Source: Fragilaria crotonensis
Taxonomy: Eukaryota; Bacillariophyta; Fragilariophyceae; Fragilariales; Fragilariaceae
Length of the DNA: 64,000 bases
Direction: 5' to 3'
NCBI GenBank assembly: GCA_022925895.1
Contig: JAKSYS010000181.1
Location: 1 to 64,000, forward strand
The first letter of the stretch is position 1, and every line of letters begins with the position of its first letter. Made by a program: the position numbers and the translations under genes. Shown here in pieces: positions 12,073 to 23,583 of this stretch. Under the pieces are notes generated by a model. It did not search any database and was not told the origin of the DNA. It was given only the letters and a program-made list of their open reading frames with translations.

Positions 12073-13150
12073 ATTCTGATCTTCAAATAGTCTTCTAAGA
12101 AGTAACCCGAACGATCTTCAAATAGTCACCACGTACAATTTCGATCTTCAAATAGTCTCGAATGGACAAGTAACAGTATGACGGTATGAAGACGACTATT
12201 TGGTGTACGAATTTCGATCTTCAAATAGTCACGAATGGACAAGTAACAGTATGACAGTACGATGACGACTATTTGGTGTACGAATTTCGATCTTCAAATA
12301 GTCACGAATGGACAAGTAACAGTATGTCAGTACGATGACGACTATTTGGTGTACGATTTCGATCTTCAAATAGTCACGAATGGACAAGTAACAGTATGTC
12401 AGTACGATGACGACTATTTGGTGTACGAATTTCGATCTTCAAATAGTCACGAATGGACAAGTAACAGTATGTCAGTACGATGACGACTATTTGTACGAAT
12501 TTCGATCTTCAAATAGTCACGAATGGACAAGTAACAGTATGACAGTACGATGACGACTATTTGGTGTACGAATTTTGATCTTCAAATAGTCACGAATGGA
12601 CAAGTAACAGTATGACAGTACGATGACGACTATTTGGTGTACGAATTTTGATCTTCAAATAGTCACGAATGGACAAGTAACAGTATGACAGTACGAAGAC
12701 GACTATTTGGTGTACGAATTTCGATCTTCAAATAGTCACGAATGGACAAGTAACAGTATGACAGTACGATGACGACTATTTGGTGTACGAATTTCGATCT
12801 TCAAATAGTCACGAATGGACAAGTAACAGTATGACAGTACGATGACGACTATTTGGTGTACGAATTTCGATCTTCAAATAGTCACGAATGGACAAGTAAC
12901 AGTATGACAGTACGATGACGACTATTTGGTGTACGAATTTGATCTTCAAATAGTCACGAATGGACAAGTAACAGTATGACAGTACGATGACGACTATTTG
13001 GTGTCGAATTTCGATCTTCAAATAGTCACGAATGGACAAGTAACAGTATGACAGTACGAATGACGACTATTTGGTGTACGAATTTCGATCTTCAAATAGT
13101 CACGAATGGACAAGTAACAGTATGACAGTACGAAGACGACTATTTTTGTA
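12073..13150 (+). repeat. Array B: tandem 73-bp repeat, about 15 copies, same orientation as array A
   Basis: Highly uniform units of 73 bp with the same arms (GACTATTTG and CAAATAGTC) and spacer as array A; most copies differ by one or two bases. It lies directly upstream of the GNAT/DUF6824 ORF, so it would include that gene's promoter region. The higher uniformity than array A suggests recent amplification or homogenisation. Confidence 0.92.
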
Positions 13151-13319
13151 CGCATTATTTTGTTTCCAACAATTGCTGTCTTACAAAAAGTATGACACAC
13201 AAAACACATCTTTCTCTTGACAATGCAATGTGCGATGTCAAACAGTGATAATAATGATTGAAAAGTAACATATTCCGCCTCAGTGCCGCAAAGCAATCCA
13301 TTTGCTCAGCAAATGCAAA

Positions 13320-14240
13320 GTAATTTGTCACTTCAGCATCCAATCGGTATTTATCATACCGTCCTGGTGCAATCCATGTTGCGAAACGATCGTCAAGGAA
13401 TAGAAAAAATCGTCATCGGTATGAGAATTCAAACAATAGTTCTTGCCACAGGCAAGACTACCAGATTGTTCGATTGCATACCTATTATACTTGGCCATTC
13501 GGCAACCATTGGGCACTCGCAGTCTCGAAGATCATTCCCTGAATGAACCCTTGCCACTTCATGACAGAGTTCTCCTCATTAAGTCACGGATTTGTGTCTT
13601 GCCCATTCACTTAATGTTTTTGGCCAAGACTCGGTTATGCCAGGTGATCCACGGTTTGGCTTTAACCCAACAGTGGTGTATTTGCCAATATCTTCAGCAA
13701 CAGGTAGTCGTTTATTCCACGCACTTCTGCTTGGATTCAGTAACTCAAGTGCATAAAGTGCCTCGATGGTTTGGTTAACCCTTGTAAGTTTTTGACAACA
13801 TACGGACGTGGGACTAGCAAGACTTTTATTCCATTCGGTAACATCAAACGGGCACCAGACAATATTGGCAATGACTTTGAGAACGTTTGATTGCAACAGC
13901 ATGTGCGTATCACCTGGCGTTGCGAAGTCTCGCTGAGTTTTCCATAATGCTCCACTATAGAATAAAGGTTTACAACTGTTCTAACAGTGTTGCCCAGTGT
14001 ATGTCAGTGACGATGAAACTGCATCAAACTATCTAGCCTTTTCTTCTTCAAATACATGCTCTTTGCATAAACACTCTTGGCTTGCCATTTTGTGCGCCAT
14101 CTTGATGCTTCCTGAGTGGGATGCTAGACTTTTCCCTGATTTATATAGTATGTTGAAAAAACCTGCTTCCAGTCTTGCCAATGTCATCACTTGTGGTATC
14201 ATTCAGCCAAACTGCACCTCATCATGGTTTTTCGAAGTCA
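13320..14240 (-). CDS. Unknown ORF between arrays B and C (interrupted)
   Basis: No family recognised. The - strand keeps a protein-like composition across several frames. From 14240 it reads FNILYKSGKSLASHSGSIKM, then MASQECLCKEHVFEEEKAR. The longest clean stretch is 13902-13579, which includes VIANIVWCPFDVTEWNKSL and NQTIEALYALELLNPSRSAW; a last piece is at 13516-13328. Frame changes occur near 14020, 13960 and 13560. It may be a separate accessory gene or a remnant of a longer protein that array B now splits. No catalytic motif is visible. Confidence 0.35.
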
Positions 14241-14590
14241 CCGGTTGAACTGCTGTTACTGTGCCCCTTTAGTCATGCGATAATGTGACCTGTTTTGACG
14301 TACTCATGATGGTTTCCAAGTTGTTACATTTGCATTCCACAACCGTATTTCATCATGGTTTTTCAAGTCAAGGCTGGAACTGCTGTTACTGTGCCCGAGT
14401 CACAGATAACAGTGACTGTTTTGACGCACTCATGATGGTGTTACATCTGCATTCCAAACCGCATTCTCATCATGGCTTTTCGAACGTCAAGGTTGGAACT
14501 GCTGTTACCGTGCCTCCGAGTCACAGATACCAAGTGACCTGTTTTGACGTACTCATGATGGTTTCCAAGTTGTTTCTTCCGTTTGATAAC
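14216..14590. repeat. Three imperfect copies of a roughly 120-130 bp repeat
   Basis: ATCATGG(T/C)TTTTC recurs at 14221, 14352 and 14469, each followed by GGAACTGCTGTTACTGTGCC-like sequence (with variants) and then a GACTGTTTTGACG-like block. Spacing is 131 and 117 bp. It is unrelated in sequence to the 73-bp arrays and lies at the upstream edge of the unknown ORF. Confidence 0.8.
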
Positions 14591-14718
14591 CATTCGCAAT
14601 AGCCGCGGCGAGCAAGGCAATCGAACGATGAAAATTGTGATACAGTTTATACTCTTCTGCACGTCGCACGTGTCAGAAGTACGCCAGTGCTCTGGGTCGA
14701 CATACTCAGAATACTGTT

Positions 14719-15897
14719 GAAGATTGAAATTAAGATCAATTTAATCACCAAATAGTCGCCATTGTACTGTACTGGTGATGGTATCTCGTACTGTGACGAC
14801 TATTTGAAGATCGAATTCGATCACCAAATAGTCCATTGTACTGTACTGGTGATATCAGATGTGACGACTATTTGAAGATCGATTTCGATCACCAAATAGT
14901 CACCATTGTACTGTACTGGTGATACTCGTACTGTGACGACTATTTGAAGATCGAATTTCGATCACCAAATAGTCGCCATTGTACTGTACTGGTGATACTC
15001 GTACTGTGACGACTATTTGAAGATCGAATTTCGATCACCAAATAGTCACCATTGTACTGTACTGGTGATATCAGTACTGTGACGACTATTTGAAGATCGA
15101 ATTTCGATCACCAAATAGTCGCCATTGTACTGTACTGGTGATACTCGTACTGTGACGACTATTTGAAGATCGAATTTCGATCACCAAATAGTCGCCATTG
15201 TACTGTACTGGTGATACTGTACTGTGACGACTATTTGAAGATCGAATTTCGATCACCAAATAGTCGCCATTGTACTGTACTGGTGATACTCAGACTGATG
15301 ACTATTTGAAGATCGAATTTCGATCACCAAATAGTCGCCATTGTACTGTACTGGTGATACTGTACTGTGATGACTATTTGAAGATCGAATTTCGATCACC
15401 AAATAGTCGCCATTGTACTGTACTGGTGATACTGTACTGTGACGACTATTTGAAGATCGAATTTCGATCACCAAATAGTCGCCATTGTACTGTACTGGTG
15501 TTACTCAGACTGTGACGACTATTTGAAGATCGAATTTCGATCACCAAATAGTCGCCATTGTACTGTACTGGTGATACTCGTACTGTGACGACTATTTGAA
15601 GATCGAATTTCGATCACCAAATAGTCGCCATTGTACTGTACTGGTGATACTCGTACTGTGACGACTATTTGAAGATCGAATTTCGATCACCAAATAGTCG
15701 CCATTGTACTGTACTGGTGATACTCGTACTGTGACGACTATTTGAAGATCGAATTTCGGTCACCAAATAGTCGCCATTGTACTGTACTGGTGTTACTCGT
15801 ACTGAGACGACTATTTGAAGATCGAATTTCGATCACCAAATAGTGGCCATTGTACTGTACTAGTTGAAGATCGAATTTCGATCACCAAATAGTCCCC
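14719..15897 (-). repeat. Array C: tandem 73-bp repeat, about 16 copies, inverted relative to A and B
   Basis: The unit is again 73 bp. The first 40 bp are the reverse complement of the array A/B core with a few changes: A/B have GGTG on the left and GATCTTC on the right, and C has GAAGATC on the left and CACC on the right. The other 33 bp differ completely and contain CATTGTACTGTACTGGTGAT. The arms GACTATTTG and CAAATAGTC are kept, and the inner part GATCGAATTTCGATC is nearly palindromic. The array ends about 70 bp from the stop of the MULE transposase. Confidence 0.92.
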
Positions 15898-15968
15898 ATC
15901 CTAGTCATGATGTCGAACAAGAACGAAAGTCTAAGTCAACATTGTTATTAATTCTAAATGTACTACTT

Positions 15969-18900
15969 TTAAAAACTCCATGATGAGACATATGTTTTGC
16001 ACACCTTGCCAACAGGACACCCCGAAACTAGGGACCCTTTGGGTGGTGGTTTCTCAGAAGCCATGTTGGCTTTCTCGGTGAAGATAATCTTGTCGAGTGC
16101 CTCCTCAACAAGAAGACCTCTCTCTTGTGGGCTTTTTGAGGCATCAACAAGACTAACTAGTTCCTTTGCTCTTGGCATAATGCTGTCGTACGCATTGTAA
16201 CGTTCCAATTCGGATACGTCTTCATGGTGAAGAGCACGTGATCCAAAATCAATGCAGTCAGTTTCTAAACTCGTAGATTCCATGAGGATGTCGTCATTGT
16301 CGTCAAGATGAGTATTCGTGTGCTCAGTTTCATGACCAGCGTCGATGAGTGGTTCCTCAGGCAAGTGGATCTCTTGCGACATTGATACGGAACAGTATTT
16401 TTGGCATTCTTCAGGGCAATCTCAACCTCATCCCTGGTGTAGTTTACGACACTGTCCAGTTTTGAGGGTTTTTGGAAAAGGGAGTCAATGGTACTTTCAG
16501 TGGCATTTCTGAATTGCTCATTTGAATTCTTCCCACACTTGTAGACACGATGGAATGGAGAGAAAGTATGATCGTCATTCTTTGGAATAAAGTTTGGGCC
16601 TTTGCAATCATTCTCACGTATTGATTCCAGCTTCTGCTTTATCTCTTTCTCAGTTAGTGAGCAATCACTCTCCTTCTTCATTGAGAAATAAATATATGAT
16701 TTCCACCAACGTACTGAAATGTCGTGGTGACTGATGTTTGGATTGCTTGCATAATACTTCTTCACATGCATCATGTGTGGGCAGATGACACCATTGCATT
16801 CGTAGTAGTTGCAGTCACACATCAGACAAACCCTGTTGTCAAAGTCTTGTGAGGTGACAGTGTACACTCTGTGGAAGCATGGAATCAAAGAATGGACATC
16901 ACGGTCAACTGACCGAACAACAAGCCATTTGAAAGGGCTTGCTCTCCAAGAAGCATAGCTCTCGCATTGATCAAGAGCGAATTTCAACATGAACTCTGCA
17001 GGAAGGGTGACATCATTGACGGTGGGAGAGTTACTCCAGGTTGCTCTTCCAAACAGGGCACTAGCCATATATCGTTGGTATAGGTCAAATTTGTTGGAAT
17101 CGGTGTCAACTTGAATTTTGACAGATTTGTCAACACCGTGCTGTGGAAGCACACAGGAAGGACCAGCTTTGATAGCATTATTTGTACCTTCGTGCCCAGA
17201 ATTTGTGTTGGTCTCAAGTGTCTCACCCTTCCTCAGATAAAAGCAATAACTCTGCTCTTGTGGAATTATGTAATTGCGGATAAAGTGCAATATCTTTTCT
17301 CCACCGTCCTCCCAAAAATTGCCTTAATAGTGTCTGATTTCAAGTACATATGTAAAAGGGCGTAACTTCTTTGATGTTGACGATTCTTTTAGAAAAATGG
17401 TATCACAGATAACACACAGAATAAACATGTAGGTGTACTCACATTTCGTACTCGTCTTGGAAAAGTATCCTCGGCGCATCCAGCTGTAGATCCAGGTTTT
17501 TATTACTCTTACCTGCCTCTTGGCGGCATCATCCTTGCCTCTCCGATAACCCAAGCCTTTACAATTTCGTCGCCAGCCTTGATCAACAAGGTGCCACCCA
17601 CATCGAGTACGTACTGCATTGACAAAATGTGTGGAGATGGCATAGTCAACTTGTGTCATTTCTTGGGAATCACCGTCAGTCATGATAAGTTTCACAGCAT
17701 GTAGTGATTGTGCACCAAGAAGAACAGGAATGGCTTCTTGGAATAGCCAACGGAAGAACCAAGATCGTTCATTCGGGGCAATGCACCTAACAACCACAGT
17801 CACCTTTCCATTTGAATCTTTCACAGAGAGTGTCAGCAATGGTCTGCTTTCATTGTTCGTCTCATGAGTGCCGTCAACGCATACAACTTCAGGAAAAGCG
17901 TGGAACAGGCGCCTGCCTTCTGGTAAAACCCAACAACAGGCAATGAGTATATCCTGGTCTTCCCTTGCACCAACCGCAAGTCTGCTTTCCAAAGCATATT
18001 TCTTAAAAGTGGATGTCTCTGCCACCTCCAGAGGTACTGGCTTCTCGTGAATAGGTGAAGTGTCATCAGTGTCATCATCAGTTGGGATAACAGAAAGGCT
18101 GGTTAGTTCACCTGATAAATCATGAGGAATGGCTTCAGTACGTGCAGCCTTTACACTGTTACCACGTAGTTCTTTGATTTGCCATGATGATACAGACAGA
18201 CATACGAGGCACCACTTTTTTGTAAGTAACTCAACATATTCTCACAGGGTGAAGACTCCGATGCTGTTGTGGTAGCATGAACATTTGGGGAAGCCATGAA
18301 GTCTTTTGCCATTTTTGTAAATCCTTGCACATATGCCATCTGACCACGAGTAAAAATCTGACCCGTACGGGTTTTAGTAAACAGAGCCGCTTGGGCAGGC
18401 TGGATGTTGGCAACACTCATTGCAGCAACAGTTTCCAGGGTTGTAATGTCAAGAAAGCGTTTACGATTCCTTATTTCATTGGAAAGAAGAGGAGGATGGC
18501 CAGTGTGCTGATTGTTTCCAATTCCGCAAACAAGGAAAAGCTATTATGGTCAATTCGGAGTGTGAATTTGACACGACAAGTGCAGGAGTTACCACGTAGA
18601 GTTGAATTGCGACGTTTCAATCCTATGCCAGAACTCTTGCACCCACGGGCATTCTTCTTATCACCAGTGTAGGTGGTAACACGATAAGAATCGGTTCCAG
18701 TACTTTGGTTCAGTGTGCAGGACATTCCTCCTTCTTCTGATGAATACTGGCGGAAATTACTGCATTTCAATACGCGTTGGTCAGTCAGTAGTACATCTGT
18801 GACATTGGTTGGGGAACGCAAACCATAACCATTGGAAACAAGGGCACAATTCCCAACAGATTTGGCAGCTTGGAGTAAGTCAGTGATAAGACTATGGCCT

Positions 18901-19132
18901 CCTGAATCCTTTCAAATCCACCATTGATGGGATAAAGAGATGGACTGAACCGAATAATATGCTTGGAACCCTTGTACATGGAGGTAGTGTACTGAAAGAG
19001 GTCGTACTGTTTCCAATGATGCATTGAAATCATCGGTTGCATGACAAAATGACCTTTGAAAGGCAAAGAAGCAGTCCATGACATAGCCTTGAGAGCAGAT
19101 AGAGTCTGGTCCACAGCATGGGGATCCTGCAT
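15969..19132 (-). CDS. MULE/FAR1-like transposase of the composite element
   Basis: From 19132 downwards. An N-terminal part leads to a zinc-binding region (NSCTCRVKFTLRIDHNSFSL, then QHTGHP), a C..C..H..H pattern like FAR1/MULE proteins. The DDE core is at about 18025-17450: VVCVDGTHETNNESRPLL gives the first Asp, APNERSWFFRWLF a conserved block, KLIMTDGD the second Asp, and TRCGWHLVDQ the C..H. A SWIM finger at about 16840-16770 reads CLMCDCNYYECNGVICPHMM (CxC..CxH). The C-terminus ends at 15969. Near 17440 a GTGAGTAC donor and an acceptor near 17330 suggest a real intron of about 110-140 bp; shifts near 18820, 18500 and 16385 look like single-base indels. The family is secure; whether the protein is intact is not. 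Confidence 0.8.
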
Positions 19133-19224
19133 CAATGGTACTTCTTGTTGTGGATGATCCTAAAGAGACCGAAACATGGGGTTGGCAACAAATTAATCGG
19201 TAGGTGGTTGCTATAGTAACGCAA

Positions 19225-19335
19225 GCAAAATGACAACAGATAGAGAGCAAACAAGAGCGAAAACAGAACAAGGACAACAAGAGAAACAAAAGCAGCAAGG
19301 AGAGCAAGAACAACAAGAGAAACAATAATGACAGG
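19225..19335. repeat. Purine-rich low-complexity tract
   Basis: Degenerate runs of ACAAGAG and AACAAG-type words on the + strand. Translations of its complement give an artefactual leucine/valine-rich peptide. It lies between the transposase start and the right terminal repeat. Confidence 0.6.
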
Positions 19336-19599
19336 GAGACAAAGTGCCATACCATCGTGGTTGTAAAATATCAAAATGATGAGTTTTGTGCGAGTAAACT
19401 CAAATCCACTACTGGTACCATGTTTTATACACATCTAGACACGATCATTTTTATTTCTATTCAAACAAATGTGGAGCAGATTTATGTTCCTTATCTAGAA
19501 CGTAGTTTTGCACAAGAGTTGGTTTGAAAAGAGGGCGGTGATAAAGTCAAAGAGAAAGATTCCGTGCAAGTTAAATTCCACAACTAAAGTGCTAAAAAA

Positions 19600-19631
19600 T
19601 GCTGACGTCAAATTGGTGAAACCTAATCGGA
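19600..19631 (-). repeat. Right terminal inverted repeat core
   Basis: Exact reverse complement of 7059-7090 over 32 bases. No 9-bp direct repeat is seen immediately outside the two cores (7050-7058 against 19632-19640), so either the repeat extends further out or the target-site duplication has decayed. Confidence 0.85.
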
Positions 19632-20192
19632 CCCAAGTAGTAGTATGACCTATGAACTATGAACAACGTACACCGTACTACCGGTACAGTTGTACTCCAG
19701 TAGTACAGTATTATTTTACCAGTTACTGCAGCCAAACCTCGTAAATAGTAGTGGTACTCGTACTGTACTCCATTAATGAGAAACGAGATCACTCCTCTAC
19801 GCTCATCGTACTCGGCAAGTGTAGCCACGTACGCATATGACCATATGACCTATGGCGACCTATGAATATGACCAAAGAACAACACGTAGTATGTGTAACG
19901 GACACCAAAATAGTGTTCCTAATGCTTCCACGTTTACTGTCACTGTAAAGCGTCACGACTGCCCGTTCAAAGGAGAATGTCCCATGAACTCTTCGGGCAC
20001 GATCCGGTACCTGGCCTTCAGCCTGGGCGCTTTTGGCTCGTTTCCGAGCAGGACTTTCCAAGTTTTGGTTCATTCGTACTTGCGTACACCTTTCATGCTG
20101 CATCGTTTGTTAAGCTCAAATAGATTTATTGCTGGTTCTTGAGCGTTCTTCTCTCCCTTTCACTCTTCTCGTTCTGCCCGAAAACAGTAAAA
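19632..20192. other. Intergenic upstream of the copper ATPase
   Basis: Rich in GTAC words between 19660 and 19770 and in repeated TATGACC/CATATGACC words near 19830-19870. No coding signal. Contains the promoter of the ATPase gene, but I see no defined element. Confidence 0.4.
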
Positions 20193-23100
20193 ATGGCACC
20201 TGATCAAGAGGTTGTACATCTTCGAGTCGAAGGCATGATGTGCCAACGAAATTGTGGTACGAATCAGCTCTTCATGTCCTAAATCGCTTTTTGTTCATCA
20301 TGCAACGGCTATGATTCTCTAATAATAATCTTTTTTTCCTTTTCATATCAATTTCAACTTGACAGGCACAACGGTTCAGAATGCTCTTCGCGCCATACCC
20401 GGTGTGGAGAATGTGGAAGTGTCCTATGAACACAAGTACGCGTCGATGACAGTTTCGAACAACACGGTTGATTTACCACAATCCTGGACTGAAATGGCGA
20501 TAGAGTGTATCGATGCCGTCGGATTTGATGCCTTTCCACTAGAAGATATTGACAGCATCCGACACACAGTGCATCTGCGAGTTGAGGGTATGATGTGCCA
20601 GAAAAACTGCGCCAAGACGGTGGAAGGAGCGCTGAACGGATTGTTGGGGGTTGTGGCAGCGGAAGCGTCATTTTCCAGATCGTACGCTACTGTGACGGCC
20701 ACTTTAGGTGATTATGGTTCTGGATCCTTATTGGCCAGAATTAAAAACTTGGAAGATGCTGCCATCGATGCTGTCGAATGTGTAGGGTTTGATGCGTCGT
20801 TGTTATCCGAAGAAGCGCTCGTAGACTTGGAAACACAGCACTATGGGGGCGACAACGTTACCAATTCACTTTCCAGCGACGACGACGACTTCTTTCTCGA
20901 TAAACTTTCGTTAGACGGAAAGACAGCCTCCCTTTCCGTCAAGGGGATGTCTTGTGCAGTTTGCGTTGGCCGTGTCGTTGCAATGCTGAAACAAGTCCCT
21001 GGTGTCTGCGACGCCACTGTTGCCCTAACAACCCATCGCGCGCAAATTCAAATCGACTCGGGGGACGTTCATGCTATTGCCGAGGCATGTGCCAATGCAG
21101 TGACAAAGGGTGGTTATAGTTGCTCGGTTCTGCATGCCGGCGCGGGCGGTCGGGGAATCACGCTGGTTGAGAATGCCGCACAGCTTGAAGAATCTCGCCA
21201 CCACGAATTGAAAACATGGCGCTCGCTTTTGATTACATCTACATGCTTATCAGTGCCGCTCGTCATCTTGCACCATCGTGAATTTCTGTGTTTACACAAT
21301 CTTGGTGTGCCTTATTGTCAAGAAACAATTCAGCTCGTGCTTGCAACGTTGGTACAATACATTGTCGGTAGGCGTTATTACATTGCTGCCTGGAACGGAT
21401 GGGTCAATGGTCGTTTTCTTGGAATGGACTTTCTTGTTGTTCTGGGTACAACTGCAGCATACATATTTTCGGCAGTTACCTTTTTTAAACACCTCGTGAA
21501 CCATGTCGATAATGGCATGAAGGAAGCGGCGTTCGAAACTGGAGGTATGTTGTTTACGTTCGTAACTTTGGGCAAGTATTTGGAGGCATATGCCAAGGGC
21601 AAGACAGCAAGTGCACTGCAGATGTTGATGGAGCTGCAACCGAATGTGGCGTTGAAGGTGATGAACATGGATGTTCCGTTTGATGGAGCTGCTGACATTT
21701 CGTCACTCCAAACGCAATCAATTTCTGCAAATGATGTTCGAGTTGGTGACTACTTGTACGTACTTCCTGGGAGTCGTATCGCAGCTGACGGAGTTTTGGT
21801 GGCCACATCAGGCAAAGCTCCATTTGCGTTTGTCGACGAGTCGGCTCTCTCGGGGGAGCCGTTTCCAGTTGCCAAACCCGTCGGAGGAAATGTCTTTGGT
21901 GCAACTGTTAATCAGCTAGCGACTTTGGTCGTGCGCGTTACAGCATCTGGCAACACTACAGTACTTGCTAAGATCGTGCATCTCATGGAACAGGCACAAT
22001 CCCAAAAGGCGCCCATCGAAGCCCAAGCTGACAAAGTGGCTTGCATTTTTGCGCCCACAGTCATGGCATTATCTCTCTGCACTTTTCTTGGGTGGGTTCT
22101 CCTTTACGACCACCCCGATCGTTGGTATTTGGGGATCATGAGTGCTATTTCTGTTATTGTTGTGGCGTGTCCTTGTGCATTGGGCCTGGCGACCCCTACG
22201 GCTGTTATGGTGGGTACAGGTGTTGGAGCCAAACATGGACTACTCATCAAAGGAGGCGCTGTCCTTGAATCTGCCCACGGTGTGGACACTGTAATTTTTG
22301 ATAAGACGGGCACTTTGACGACATCCAAAGCTGTCGTGCGAGACAATGTGCAGTTTCTTGGCGATGCGGACGAAATTGTTATCAAGAAGCCGTCCGTGGT
22401 CAAAGCCGACCAAGTTTGCTTGTGGCTTGCCGCATGTGCTGAGAAGCAAAGTGAACACCCTTTGGCCAAGGCCATTGTGAATGCTGCTCAAAGTGCATGG
22501 GGCGCAGATGTTACATGTTCTTCCGAAGGTACGCAAGTTGACGAGTTCCTCGTCATTCCAGGCTCGGGTGTCGAATGCGTTGTTCGGGGCCCAAACTTTG
22601 GGGCATGGCGAGTGCGCGTGGGCAATAAGGAGTGGACCAACGAGGCTTTGATCGATACGCACGACGATGATACGGATTGCAATGGTGAAATTGAGATTTG
22701 TGAAATCAGGAGGAAAGGGAGAATTGGTGTCTTTGTGAGCGTATTGCCTGAGTCCCAGTTTCTGGCGAAGTGCGATGGAGATGGCACGCCATATCGACGT
22801 CGTATCGCTGGTGTGATTGGTATTGCTGATCCTATCCAAGCAGAGGCAAAGTCTACCGTGGCTGCGCTCCAGCTAATGGGAGTGGATGTGTGGTTGTGTA
22901 CCGGCGACGATGAGGTTACTGCACTTGCCGTTGCAAGAGACGTCGGTATTCCGAACGAAAACGTCTGCGCTGGAGTGAAACCAGAGGGGAAGGCTGATCT
23001 GGTCTCTCGGCTTCAAAAGAAGGACAGATTTAGTTCACTCCGACGCGACAAGCGAGCCCGCCGTCACCAACAAGGTAGAGTGGGTTTTGTTGGTGATGGC

Positions 23101-23583
23101 ATCAATGATGCAATTGCCTTGGCGCGATCTGATGTCGGGATTGCTATCGGAGCGGGAACTGAGGTTGCTGTGGAAGCTGCGGATATCGTGCTTGTTAAAT
23201 CCTCGCTTCACGATGTCGTTGTGGCACTCCATCTTTCAAGAGTGGTGTTTCGAAGGATTCGGCTGAACTTCATCTGGGCCCTTGCGTACAATCTGATGGC
23301 ACTTCCTTTTGCTGCAGGGGTCTTCTTTGCGTTTACAAATTTCCGACTTCCTCCTCAATTTGCTGGCTTGATGATGGCATTCAGCTCAGTTAGTGTTGTG
23401 ACCAGCAGTCTTCTACTTCGCACGTACTCGAAACCAAGGATTCTTCCAGATGGCACTCTCCAGCGCAGTGGCTGCTGTTTCAGAAGGGACTACGCCAACG
23501 TAGTGCAGTCGATACGGCGGGGTCCTGCATATTCTGATCTCCGCACGGCATCCAGTGATGACGAGACCCTTGAACTTGTGTAG
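20193..23583 (+). CDS. Cu+-transporting P1B-type ATPase (CopA/ATP7/HMA5 type), 2 exons
   Basis: Pumps copper(I) across a membrane at the cost of ATP. Exon 1 is 20193-20256, the intron 20257-20365 (GT..AG, 109 bp), exon 2 20366-23583; splicing restores the first metal-binding domain. Three HMA domains come first. Two carry a five-residue CxxxC site (GMMCQRNCG and GMMCQKNCA) and the third the usual CxxC (GMSCAVCVG). Then the membrane helices, the actuator loop (DESALSGEPFPVAK), the ion-channel motif CPCALGLATPT, the phosphorylation site DKTGTLT, SEHPLAKAI, and the hinge GDGINDAIALA. The last helices have YN and M..SS, the Cu+ signature. About 1094 residues, normal for the family. Intact. Likely at the Golgi or plasma membrane by analogy. 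Confidence 0.95.
20257..20365 (+). other. Intron of the copper ATPase gene
   Basis: GTACGAATCAG at the donor and TTGACAG at the acceptor. It splits the Gly codon right after the CxxxC site of the first metal-binding domain and contains an in-frame stop, so it must be removed. Confidence 0.85.

Larger units (their letters stand above)
7059..19631 (-). mobile_element. Composite MULE-like element, about 12.6 kb
   Basis: The ends are a perfect 32-bp inverted repeat, 7059-7090 against 19600-19631. A second inverted match of 12 bp, CACGGAATCTTT, lies inward at 7171-7182 and 19555-19566, with looser similarity around it, so the terminal repeat is probably over 100 bp and partly diverged. Between the ends, all recognisable genes are on the - strand: a MULE/FAR1-like transposase (15969-19132), a short unknown ORF (13320-14240) and a GNAT/C48/DUF6824-like ORF (8423-11898). 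Three arrays of a 73-bp repeat separate or flank them. Long terminal inverted repeats and accessory Ulp1-like genes are known for MULEs. I could not find a target-site duplication because the outer limit of the repeat is uncertain. That the whole interval moves as one unit is an inference. Confidence 0.7.

Noticed and set aside
12262-15515. Further ORFs inside arrays B and C
   Set aside because: Same reason: repeat translations with no independent coding signal.
7450-15897. CRISPR array
   Set aside because: Units are identical along their whole 73 bp with no variable spacers, the host is a eukaryote and no cas-like gene is present.
19132-19434. Leucine/valine-rich membrane-like ORF on the - strand
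   Set aside because: It is a translation of the purine-rich low-complexity tract; no start context or family support.
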